Shown here: piece after piece, positions 57,389 to 64,000 of the stretch
Layout of the letters: every line of letters starts with the position of its first letter
Numbering within the stretch: position 1 is the stretch's first letter
Assembly (NCBI RefSeq): GCF_003634935.1
Contig: NZ_RBXO01000001.1
Location: 186,001-250,000 of the forward strand
Origin: Saccharothrix australiensis
GTDB lineage: Bacteria; Actinomycetota; Actinomycetes; Mycobacteriales; Pseudonocardiaceae
Direction: 5' to 3'
Length of the DNA: 64,000 nt
Translations under genes and position numbers: made by a program
The notes under the pieces: model-generated
Told to the model about the DNA's origin: nothing
The model's database searches: none
Seen by the model: only the letters and a program-made list of their open reading frames with translations

Positions 57389-57403
57389 GAAAGGGGAGAC
57401 ACC

Positions 57404-57859
57404 GTGAAGCTCATCCTCACCGCTGACGTCAGCGGCCTCGGTGGCCCCGGCGACATCGTCGAGGTCAAGGACGGCTACGGCCGGAACTACCTGCTGCCCC
57501 GCGGCCTGGCGATCCTCGCCACCAAGGGCGCGGCCAAGCAGGTCGAGGTCATCCGCCGTGCGCAGGAGACCCGCCGGGTCCGCGACCTGGACCACGCCAA
57601 GGAGATCAAGGCCAGCCTGGAGGGCCTGGGCTCCGTGACCCTCAAGGCGAAGGCCGCCGTCGGCTCGAAGAAGCTGTTCGGCTCGGTCACCTCGTCCGAC
57701 GTCGTGTCCGCCGTGCGCAACGCCGGTGGCCCGACGCTGGACAAGCGCGCCGTGGAGATCGGCGGCCACATCAAGACCCTGGGCAAGCACACCGTGTCGG
57801 TGCGCCTGCACCCGGAGGTCACGGTGTCGCTGGCCGTCGAGGTCGCCGCCGCCGGCTGA
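57404..57859 (+). CDS. rplI: 50S ribosomal protein L9
   Basis: 151 residues, GTG start, with the L9 N-domain [35 protein letters not shown] and a long connecting helix. Binds 23S rRNA near L1. Last gene of the rpsF operon. AAAGGGGAG upstream is the ribosome binding site. Confidence 0.96.
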   Translation: MKLILTADVSGLGGPGDIVEVKDGYGRNYLLPRGLAILATKGAAKQVEVIRRAQETRRVRDLDHAKEIKASLEGLGSVTLKAKAAVGSKKLFGSVTSSDVVSAVRNAGGPTLDKRAVEIGGHIKTLGKHTVSVRLHPEVTVSLAVEVAAAG

Positions 57860-57880
57860 TCGCACCCGCGATTCGTCACC

Positions 57881-57923
57881 GAGAGCGCCGTTCCGCCGGA
57901 TACTCCGGTCGGGCGGCGCTCTC
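57881..57923 (+). terminator. Terminator of the rpsF-rplI operon
   Basis: GAGAGCGCCG (57881-57890) pairs with CGGCGCTCTC (57914-57923), with an inner CCGGA-TACT-TCCGG-like stem. There is no T-run. It lies 21 bases after the rplI stop. Confidence 0.65.
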
Positions 57924-57934
57924 GTGCGTCCGCC

Positions 57935-58145
57935 TGTGGACAACCCGTGTGACAGGTCCACCGCGACACGCCGTGCGGCCGGTTACACGCGACACGCCGA
58001 GGGTGTGACGAAGGACTTTTCCACAAAGTTATCCACAGGGTGCTACCTGCGAAAACTTCTGTCACGGCCCGAGTTGTACCCAGGTTGTCCACAGCTTTCC
58101 ACGGCACTGTGGCCAATCCGCGGGAACCATCCCCAACCTGTCCAC
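57935..58145. promoter_or_regulatory. DnaA-box cluster upstream of dnaB
   Basis: Exact boxes: TGTGGACAA (57935-57943), TTATCCACA (58029-58037) and TTGTCCACA (58085-58093). Near matches: TTTTCCACA (58017-58025), TTTCCACGG near 58097 and CTGTCCACC near 58138. Mixed orientation, spread over about 200 bases directly before dnaB. It may make dnaB transcription DnaA-dependent or act as a titration site. Confidence 0.65.
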
Positions 58146-58281
58146 CGGTCTGTCCCCAGGGGCGGTTGCCTGCGCCATCCGGGTGCCTCTAGCGTCCGCG
58201 AGGTCACGGGGTGTGGCTCGCGGGAATTGTCGTACCCGCGGGGTAGAACTGGGGACTCGGACTGATTGGGGTGAGTGCGCG

Positions 58282-59643
58282 GTGGCGCTGGTGGACGACC
58301 GGGGCATGGCCGAGCCCGGTTTCGAACGGCAGCCGCCACAGGACCTGGCCGCGGAGCAGTCCGTGCTGGGCGGGATGCTGCTGAGCAAGGACGCCATCGC
58401 CGACGTCGTCGAGGTGCTCGCGCCCAACGACTTCTACCGGCCCGCGCACCAGGCGGTGTACGACTGCATCCTCGACCTCTACGGGCGGGGCGAGCCCGCC
58501 GACCCGATCACGGTGTCGGCGGAGCTGGAGCGCCGGGGCGAGCTGCTGCGCGTGGGCGGCGCGCCGTACCTGCACACGCTGATCGCGACCGTGCCGACCG
58601 CCGCGAACGCCTCCTACTACGCCGAGATCGTGGCGGAGAAGGCCGTGCTGCGGCGGCTGGTGGAGGCGGGCACCCGGATCGTCCAGCTCGGGTACAACGG
58701 CGCGGAGGGCGCCGACGTGGACGAGGTCGTCGACCGCGCGCAGGCCGCCATCTACGAGGTCACCGAGCGCCGCACGACCGAGGACTACGTGGTGCTGGAG
58801 GAGCTGCTCCAGCCGACGATGGACGAGATCGACGCCATCGCCTCGCGCGGCGGCTCGTCGCTGGGCATCCCCACGGGCTTCGCCGACCTGGACGAGCTGA
58901 CCAACGGCCTCCACCCCGGCCAGATGATCATCGTGGCGGCCCGCCCCGGTGTCGGCAAGTCCACCCTGGGCCTCGACTTCGCCCGGTCGTGCTCGGTGAA
59001 GCACGGCCTGACCAGCGCGATCTTCTCGCTGGAGATGAGCCGCACCGAGATCGTCATGCGGATGCTGTCCGCCGAGGCCCGCATCCGGCTCGGCGACATG
59101 CGCGGTGGCCGGATGAGCGACGACGACTGGACCAGGCTGGCCAGGCGGATGAGCGAGATCAGCGAGGCGCCGCTGTTCGTCGACGACTCGCCGAACCTGA
59201 CCATGATGGAGATCAGGGCCAAGGCCAGGCGCCTCAAGCAGCGCCACGACCTGCGCCTGGTGGTGGTCGACTACCTCCAGCTGATGTCGTCGGGCAAGCG
59301 CAGCGAGTCGCGCCAGCAGGAGGTCTCGGAGTTCTCCCGGAACCTGAAGCTCATCGCGAAGGAGCTGGAGGTGCCGGTCATCGCGATCAGCCAGCTGAAC
59401 CGCGGCCCGGAGCAGCGGACCGACAAGCGGCCCCAGCTGTCGGACCTGCGCGAGTCCGGTTCGCTGGAGCAGGACGCCGACATGGTGATCCTGATCAACC
59501 GCCCGGACGCGTGGGAGCGCGACGACCCGCGGGCGGGCGAGGCGGACCTGATCATCGCGAAGCACCGCGCCGGCCCGACCGCGACCATCACGGTGGCCCA
59601 CCAGCTGCACTACAGCCGGTTCGCCGACCTCGCCCAGGGCTGA
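58282..59643 (+). CDS. dnaB: Replicative DNA helicase
   Basis: 453 residues with no intein. The N-domain (about 15-115) reads PQDLAAEQSVLGGMLLS; the RecA-like domain has Walker A ARPGVGKST (about 228-236), FSLEMSR, VVVDYLQLM (Walker B, about 335), SQLNRG and the arginine-finger region KHRAGPT. It unwinds DNA at the fork and loads primase. The GTG at 58282 is chosen; an ATG (MAEPGFE) 24 bases later is possible. No clear terminator follows. Confidence 0.97.
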   Translation: MALVDDRGMAEPGFERQPPQDLAAEQSVLGGMLLSKDAIADVVEVLAPNDFYRPAHQAVYDCILDLYGRGEPADPITVSAELERRGELLRVGGAPYLHTLIATVPTAANASYYAEIVAEKAVLRRLVEAGTRIVQLGYNGAEGADVDEVVDRAQAAIYEVTERRTTEDYVVLEELLQPTMDEIDAIASRGGSSLGIPTGFADLDELTNGLHPGQMIIVAARPGVGKSTLGLDFARSCSVKHGLTSAIFSLEMSRTEIVMRMLSAEARIRLGDMRGGRMSDDDWTRLARRMSEISEAPLFVDDSPNLTMMEIRAKARRLKQRHDLRLVVVDYLQLMSSGKRSESRQQEVSEFSRNLKLIAKELEVPVIAISQLNRGPEQRTDKRPQLSDLRESGSLEQDADMVILINRPDAWERDDPRAGEADLIIAKHRAGPTATITVAHQLHYSRFADLAQG

Positions 59644-59818
59644 GCACCGCCTGCGCAGGGTCTCGAACCCGACTTCATCTTGAGCTGCTCGGCCTATGGG
59701 AACGGTGATGGCGAGTACGCCAGATCCGGAATCGTTTCGCGTTTTGGGAGTGTTCGGTCGTGGGTGCGGAGAAGCTGACCGAGTGGCCGGCAATGGGCTC
59801 CAGCAGGCCCGACATCGG

Positions 59819-60190
59819 TTAGGAGGCTCGGATATTTCGGCGCACGGCGTCGAGGTAGTCGGTGATGGCCTGGTGGTTCTTGGTGAGGCATTCGATTTTT
59901 TCGGCCATGCGGTCGCGTTCACGTTCGAGCGTCGCGACCATGTCCGGCGTGACGTAGGGCATGTGGATCGTGCGGGGGGTGTTCAGGCAGGGCAGGATCT
60001 GCTTGATGATCCGTGTGGGCAGCCCTACATCGAGCAGACCTCGTACCTGGAGAACCCGGTCGACGACGTACTCCTCGTAGTCCCGGTATCCGTTGGGCAG
60101 TCGAGCTGACTCGATCAGCCCCTGCTCCTCGTAGTAGCGCAGCAACCTCATCGGGGTCCGGGTGCGCGTCGACAGCTCACCGATCCGCAT
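59819..60190 (-). CDS. MerR family regulator
   Basis: A 123-residue regulator. The HTH (1-70) reads MRIGELSTRTRTPMRLLRYYEEQGLIESARLPNGYRDYEEYVVDRV; a coiled coil follows (ATLERERDRMAEKIECLTKNHQ). It lacks the metal-ligand cysteine pattern of metal sensors, so it likely senses a drug or redox signal. It is divergent from the MFS gene, its probable target. Base composition here is visibly less GC-rich than neighbouring genes. Confidence 0.88.
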   Translation of the reverse strand: MRIGELSTRTRTPMRLLRYYEEQGLIESARLPNGYRDYEEYVVDRVLQVRGLLDVGLPTRIIKQILPCLNTPRTIHMPYVTPDMVATLERERDRMAEKIECLTKNHQAITDYLDAVRRNIRAS

Positions 60191-60282
60191 GTCCCTCTCC
60201 TCGCCCTCTGTGGCCGGCGTTCTGTGACTTGGCGGACACCGAGTGGACCTTCACACTGATGTCACCCATCGATGATAAGGCC

Positions 60283-61488
60283 ATGTCACGACCAGGTACT
60301 CTGCCACTTCACTCGACAACGAACGCCCGGCTCCCGCTGGCGGGTCTGCTGGCCTTGGCCACCACCGGGTTCATCACGCTCCTGACCGAGACGATGCCCG
60401 CCGGGGTGCTTCCCGAGATGAGCCGAGACCTGGGGGTGAGCGAGACTGCTGCCGGGCAGAGCGTCACCGCCTTCGCGATCGGGGCGATCCTCGCCGCGAT
60501 CCCGCTCACCGCGGCGACGACCGGCTGGCCGCGCCGACACCTGCTGCTGGTGGCCATCGCAGGATTCGCGATCGCCAACACCGTCACCGCGCTCTCCGAG
60601 AGCCTCGCGCTCACGCTGGCCGCCCGGTTCCTCGGCGGCATCGTCGGCGGGCTGCTCTGGGCGCTGTTGGCCGGGTACACGCGACGGATGGTTCCCCCAC
60701 ATCAGCGCGGCAAGGCGATGGCGATCGCGATGGCGGGCGGAACCGTTGCCCTGTCCGTCGGAGTTCCTGCTGCCGCGCTCCTGGCCAAGCTCGTCGAGTG
60801 GCGGTACGCGTTCGGGATCATGACCGCCCTCACGCTCGCGTTGATCGTGTGGGTCGTCGCGGCGGTGCCGAACTTCCCCGGACAACCCAAGGGCTCACGG
60901 CTCCCGCTCGCCCGCACCTTCCGAATTCCCGGCGTAGCGCCCGTGCTCCTCGTGACCCTCACGTTCGTGCTCGCCCACAACACCCTCTACACCTACATCG
61001 CCCCGTTCCTCACGCCGCTCGGCATGGCAGGTCAAGTCGACGCCGTGCTGCTCACCTTCGGCCTGGTGTCGCTGGTGAGCATCTGGATCGCCGGAGCGCT
61101 CATCCACCGGCACCTGCGCCTCCTCATGATCCTCGCGTGTGTGCTCTTCGCGACGTTTGCGGTTCTGCTCGGCTTCTTCTCCAGCGCGCCTGCGCTCGTC
61201 TACGCCGGCGCAGCGCTCTGGGGGCTCGCGTTCGGCGGCACTTCCACCCTGCTGCAGACCGCGGTCGCCGAAGCAGCGGGCGACGCCGGCGATGTCGCCC
61301 AAGCACTCCTCACCACCGGGTGGAACGTCGGGATCGCCGGTGGTGGCGTCATCGGAGGTCTCGTCCTCGGCGGATTGGACGCATCCTGGCTGAGTTGGGT
61401 CGCGCTCGCACTGCTCGTCCCTGCACTCGCCACTGTGCTCACGGCACGCGAACACGGGTTCACCAAGGGGGAACTCGGCAGCCGCTGA
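60283..61488 (+). CDS. MFS drug-efflux-type transporter
   Basis: A 401-residue 12-TM protein of the DHA1 (Cmr/AraJ-like) group: motif VLPEMSRDLGVSETAAGQ near the first loop, and a second-loop motif GGIVGGLLWALLAGYTRRMVPPHQRGKAMA. It is divergent from MerR, with 92 bases between the starts. The spacer has GACCTTCAC-like half-sites and a TGATAA box at 60273 just before the ATG. MerR control of efflux is inferred. Confidence 0.88.
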   Translation: MSRPGTLPLHSTTNARLPLAGLLALATTGFITLLTETMPAGVLPEMSRDLGVSETAAGQSVTAFAIGAILAAIPLTAATTGWPRRHLLLVAIAGFAIANTVTALSESLALTLAARFLGGIVGGLLWALLAGYTRRMVPPHQRGKAMAIAMAGGTVALSVGVPAAALLAKLVEWRYAFGIMTALTLALIVWVVAAVPNFPGQPKGSRLPLARTFRIPGVAPVLLVTLTFVLAHNTLYTYIAPFLTPLGMAGQVDAVLLTFGLVSLVSIWIAGALIHRHLRLLMILACVLFATFAVLLGFFSSAPALVYAGAALWGLAFGGTSTLLQTAVAEAAGDAGDVAQALLTTGWNVGIAGGGVIGGLVLGGLDASWLSWVALALLVPALATVLTAREHGFTKGELGSR

Positions 61489-61524
61489 ACCACCGCTTCC
61501 CGCGGCCCAAGAACTGACGAGCGC

Positions 61525-62091
61525 TCAGCGCCTCGTCTCGTACCTGGTCAGGACCACGCCGCCGGGGAACGTCCGCGTCTCCACCAGGTTCAGGTTCACC
61601 CAGCTGTCCAGCGCGGTGGAGAACGGCGTGCCGCCGCCCACCAGGACCGGGTAGGTGGCCAGCTGGTACTCGTCGACCAGCCCGGCCCGCACGGCCGCCC
61701 CGGCGAGCGTCGCGCCGCCGATGCCCATCGGTGCGCCGTCCTCGGCCTTGAGCCGGGTGATCTCGGCGACCGCGTCGCCGGTGACCAGGCGGGTGTTCCA
61801 GTCGACCTCGTCGATCGTCGAGGAGAACACCACCTTCGGCGTCTCCCGCCAGTTCCGCGCGAACTCGACCTCCGCCGGGGTGGCGTCGGGCCGCTGGTCG
61901 CCGGTCGGCCAGTAGGAGCTCATCGTCTCCCACAGCTTGCGCCCGTACAGCAACAGGCCGACCGCGCGCTCCCGGTCGAGCCACCACTGGAACAGCTCGT
62001 CGCTCGGCGGCCCGCCCCAGCCGATGTCGTCGCCGGCCGCGGCGATGTAGCCGTCCAGGGTGACGTTCATGCCGAAGATCAGTTTCCGCAT
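61525..62091 (-). CDS. Dihydrofolate-reductase-family (RibD C-terminal-like) protein
   Basis: 188 residues. It opens RKLIFGMNVTLDGYIAAAGDDIGW, then LLYGRKLWETMSSYWP and PKVVFSSTIDEVDWNTRLV, and has the GIGGATLAGAAV and YPVLVGGGTPF motifs. This is the common DHFR/RibD-C type found in actinobacteria, probably an NADPH-dependent reductase, not the folate enzyme. GGGAGGG precedes the ATG at 62091. Confidence 0.85.
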   Translation of the reverse strand: MRKLIFGMNVTLDGYIAAAGDDIGWGGPPSDELFQWWLDRERAVGLLLYGRKLWETMSSYWPTGDQRPDATPAEVEFARNWRETPKVVFSSTIDEVDWNTRLVTGDAVAEITRLKAEDGAPMGIGGATLAGAAVRAGLVDEYQLATYPVLVGGGTPFSTALDSWVNLNLVETRTFPGGVVLTRYETRR

Positions 62092-62410
62092 GGCGCCACC
62101 CTCCCGCAAGTCGGTCCCACCTGTACAGACGGGGGCGGCGCGGGAACTCACCGGTGCGCGGGCGCGGAGGGGCGGGGTGGTCCCGCCTGCTGGTCCGGGC
62201 TTGCGGCGGAGATGAGGTTCATCGCGTTCCCGAGCCTCCCGTTCGAGCGCGTCGCCGACGCGTACCGGGTGCTCGACAGCGGACACCTCCACGGCAAGCT
62301 CGTCCTCACCCCCTGATCCCCGGTGCGTTCGGCCCGGTGCGTTCGGCCCCGGTCGTCCGGCGCACAGGTCTATCCTCGCCATCGACGACGATCACGCCGG
62401 GGAGGTCCCC
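62092..62410. other. 319-bp intergenic region with a dehydrogenase remnant
   Basis: Lies between two divergent genes. The only recognisable content is the dehydrogenase fragment at 62212-62316, followed by a GGTGCGTTCGGCCC direct repeat (62321 and 62336) and the ribosome binding site of the LLM gene (GGGGAGG). Confidence 0.5.
62212..62316 (+). pseudogene. C-terminal fragment of a zinc-binding dehydrogenase/quinone reductase
   Basis: A 34-codon stretch codes for FPSLPFERVADAYRVLDSGHL and then HGKLVLTP before a stop. This is the standard ending of medium-chain dehydrogenase/quinone reductases (PLE..A.AH..LESG...GKIVL). Nothing else of the gene is present, so it is a decayed remnant. Confidence 0.65.
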
Positions 62411-63466
62411 ATGCGCGCAGGCGTCGTGGCCACCGCGCGACCGGGCGTGGAGGACCTCGCCGTGCGGGCCGAGGAGCTGGGCCTGCACAGCTTCTGGCTC
62501 AACGACACCCCGATGGTCCACGGCGACCCCTTCATCGCCTTGGCCCTGTGCGCGAAGGCCACCCGTCGCATCAAGCTCGGCATCGGCGTGACCTCACCGG
62601 CGCTGCGCTCGGCCCCGGCCGCCGCGAGCGGGTTCGCGGGCCTCAACGCCCTGGCGCCGGGCCGAATCGTCTGCGGGGTCGGCACCGGGAACACCGCCCG
62701 GCGCACCCTGGGCATGCCGCCGACCACGACGGCCGCGCTGGAGGAGTTCACCGCCGCGTTGCAGGACCTGTGCGCCGGGCGCTCGACCGGGTACCGCGAG
62801 GGCGACCGGGTCCGCGACATCCGGTTCCTGCACACCGGGGCGCACGTGAACACCACCGACCCGATCGAGTTCGTCGTGGCCGCGCTCGGGCCGAAGGCCG
62901 CCGCCGTCGCCGGCCGCCTCGGCACCGGCCTCGTCTCCTTCGGCCTGCCGGACCCCGCCGCCTGGCGCGCGCTGCACGACGCCCGCCGCCACGCCGCCCG
63001 GGGGACGCACCGCCATCCCGTGGATTCCTACCTGGTCACCGCGCTCCACGTGCTCGACGAGGACGAGGACCCCCACGGCGACGCGGCCCGCGACGCGACC
63101 GGCCACCTCGTCCTGTCGCTGCTGGCCTTCGCCGCCGACACGGCCGCCGACACGCCCTCCTTCGCCGAGCGGCTCGGCCCCGGTGAGCGCGAAGCGGTGC
63201 GGCGACTGCTCGACCGGCGCGGCACCACCGCCACCGCGCCGGACCGGCACACCAAGCTCTACCCCGGCTACCTCGGGCGCATCGCACCGGAGGACCGCGA
63301 CCTGGTCCTGCCCTCGCTGATGACCAGGCTGGCCCTGGTCGGCACCCGCGACGACCTGCGCAGCCGCATCACCGCCCTGGCCAGGGCCGGCGTCGACGAA
63401 CTCCTCGTCCAGCCGGTGGTCGACCCGCCCACCGAGATGGCCCGCCTCGCCGAACTCCTCGCCTGA
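62411..63466 (+). CDS. LLM-class F420-dependent oxidoreductase
   Basis: A 351-residue luciferase-like TIM-barrel protein. Motifs: LAVRAEELGLHSFWLNDTP, RIKLGIGVTSPALR, GRIVCGVGTGNTARRTLG and the final GVDELLVQP. Such proteins use reduced F420 (or FMN) on varied substrates. GGGGAGG precedes the ATG. Substrate unknown. Confidence 0.87.
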   Translation: MRAGVVATARPGVEDLAVRAEELGLHSFWLNDTPMVHGDPFIALALCAKATRRIKLGIGVTSPALRSAPAAASGFAGLNALAPGRIVCGVGTGNTARRTLGMPPTTTAALEEFTAALQDLCAGRSTGYREGDRVRDIRFLHTGAHVNTTDPIEFVVAALGPKAAAVAGRLGTGLVSFGLPDPAAWRALHDARRHAARGTHRHPVDSYLVTALHVLDEDEDPHGDAARDATGHLVLSLLAFAADTAADTPSFAERLGPGEREAVRRLLDRRGTTATAPDRHTKLYPGYLGRIAPEDRDLVLPSLMTRLALVGTRDDLRSRITALARAGVDELLVQPVVDPPTEMARLAELLA

Positions 63467-63495
63467 GGGCCCCCGCCGGCCGGGCGCCCGGTCGC

Positions 63496-64000
63496 TCAGC
63501 CGGGCTGGAAGAACGCGAGCATCTTCCGCGCGGCGTCCGGTGACATCAACAGTTCGTGCACGTCCGCGGACATCCGGGCGGCGGCAGCGGTGCGCTCGAA
63601 CATCTCGCGCTCGTACTCCGCGACGGCGGTGGGGTGGTCGTCCGGGTGCGCGGCCAGCGCGAGGCCCAGCGAGGCGCCGTCGAGCAGCGCCATGTTGGCG
63701 CCCTCGCCCACCGGCGGCATCAGGTGCGCGGCATCGCCCAGCAGCGTGACGCCCGGTGTCGACGGCCAGGTCAGGCCGATCGGGAGCGCGGTGATCGGCC
63801 GAGGCACGACCACGTCGTCGCAGGCCGCGATCAGCGCGGTGAACCGCGGGTCCCAGCCGGCGAGCAGGTCGACCAGCCGCGCCTTGGCGGCGGCCGGGTC
63901 GTCGAACGGGATGCCGCTGGTGGCGATCCAGTCCTCGGCGGTGCGGTGGAAGCCGAGGCCGATGCGGACGCGGCCGTCGCCGTTGCGCTGCGCCGCCAGG
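63496..64000 (-). CDS. FAD-dependent monooxygenase, 3' part (runs off the window)
   Basis: The last 167 codons of a gene whose 5' end lies beyond the window. The frame is open to the edge (RVRIGLGFHRTAEDWIATSG). The key motif is LLGDAAHLMPPVGEGANMALLDGASLGLAL, the FAD/ribityl site of PHBH/TetX-type aromatic or antibiotic hydroxylases. The C-terminus is short, without an extra domain. Confidence 0.85.
   Translation of the reverse strand, partial: LAAQRNGDGRVRIGLGFHRTAEDWIATSGIPFDDPAAAKARLVDLLAGWDPRFTALIAACDDVVVPRPITALPIGLTWPSTPGVTLLGDAAHLMPPVGEGANMALLDGASLGLALAAHPDDHPTAVAEYEREMFERTAAAARMSADVHELLMSPDAARKMLAFFQPG

Larger units (their letters stand above)
57860..58281. other. 422-bp rplI-dnaB intergenic region
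   Basis: It holds the rplI terminator, a cluster of DnaA-box-like sites and the dnaB promoter region. No gene is supported in it. Confidence 0.6.

Noticed and set aside
58282-59643. An intein in dnaB, as found in some mycobacteria
   Set aside because: The protein is 453 residues, normal length, with Walker A and B motifs uninterrupted.
59650-59672. A tRNA T-arm-like motif (GGGTTCGAGACCC on the minus strand) after dnaB, a possible tRNA remnant or attachment site
   Set aside because: Only three stem pairs are good, and no anticodon or acceptor arms are visible on either side.

Overview
The window is high-GC actinobacterial chromosome, most like the Pseudonocardiaceae (Saccharothrix/Actinosynnema/Lentzea type). 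Evidence for this: very G+C-rich codon third positions, many GTG starts, frequent leaderless genes, F420-type oxidoreductases, Scr1/DUF397 regulatory genes, a mycosin-type protease, and the block ino1 - padR - DUF5318 gene - PBP1 - GT87 gene ... rpsF - ssb - rpsR - rplI - dnaB. Mycobacteria carry that block close to oriC, so this stretch is probably on the oriC-proximal part of the chromosome. The genus call is inference.

Layout. 0-9.3 kb: a Na+/solute symporter with its DUF3311 partner and GntR/FCD regulator, a secreted pyroglutamyl-peptidase-like protein, a Septum_form lipoprotein, PEP carboxykinase, and a YtrA-type GntR regulator with a membrane protein. 9.3-12 kb: an Scr1-type XRE regulator followed by four DUF397 genes that expanded by segmental duplication. 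12-21 kb: two divergent leaderless genes sharing one palindrome, a protein with Ca2+-loop-like repeats, a three-gene dynamin/GrpE-like/dynamin operon, and a NarL-type two-component system. 21-28.5 kb: a secreted YVTN propeller, a TetR/SDR pair, a HAD hydrolase, and an unusual two-gene operon coding for a cyclase-like/GUN4-like fusion and an SPFH protein. 28.5-41.8 kb: duplicated ABC ATPases with one permease, a mycosin protease, trmB, a divergent nitric-oxide-synthase-like gene, a histidine kinase, an amidohydrolase, an SDR and a PhoX phosphatase. 41.8-45 kb: an MFS exporter under a large palindrome, and a tandem array of I36-like secreted inhibitors with one deleted copy. 45-59.6 kb: the conserved envelope and replication block (ino1, padR, PBP1, GT87 genes, nfo, an LPXTG protein, rpsF-ssb-rpsR-rplI, dnaB). 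59.6-64 kb: MerR/MFS, DHFR-like, LLM oxidoreductase and a truncated FAD monooxygenase.

How the genes work together. The 45-59.6 kb block combines inositol synthesis, peptidoglycan polymerisation, membrane glycosyltransferases, base-excision repair, ribosomal proteins and the replicative helicase. DnaA-box-like 9-mers cluster just upstream of dnaB. Most of the rest consists of small regulator-plus-target modules, many with a recognisable palindrome between the genes.

The strongest candidates for undescribed biology are: (i) the cyclase-like/GUN4-like fusion in an operon with an SPFH membrane protein; (ii) a NOS oxygenase homologue whose proximal heme motif and C-terminus depart from the family; (iii) a secreted Pcp-like protein with Ser in place of the catalytic Cys; (iv) two leaderless genes fired divergently from within one palindrome. 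Domain calls come from reading motifs by eye, not from database searches.
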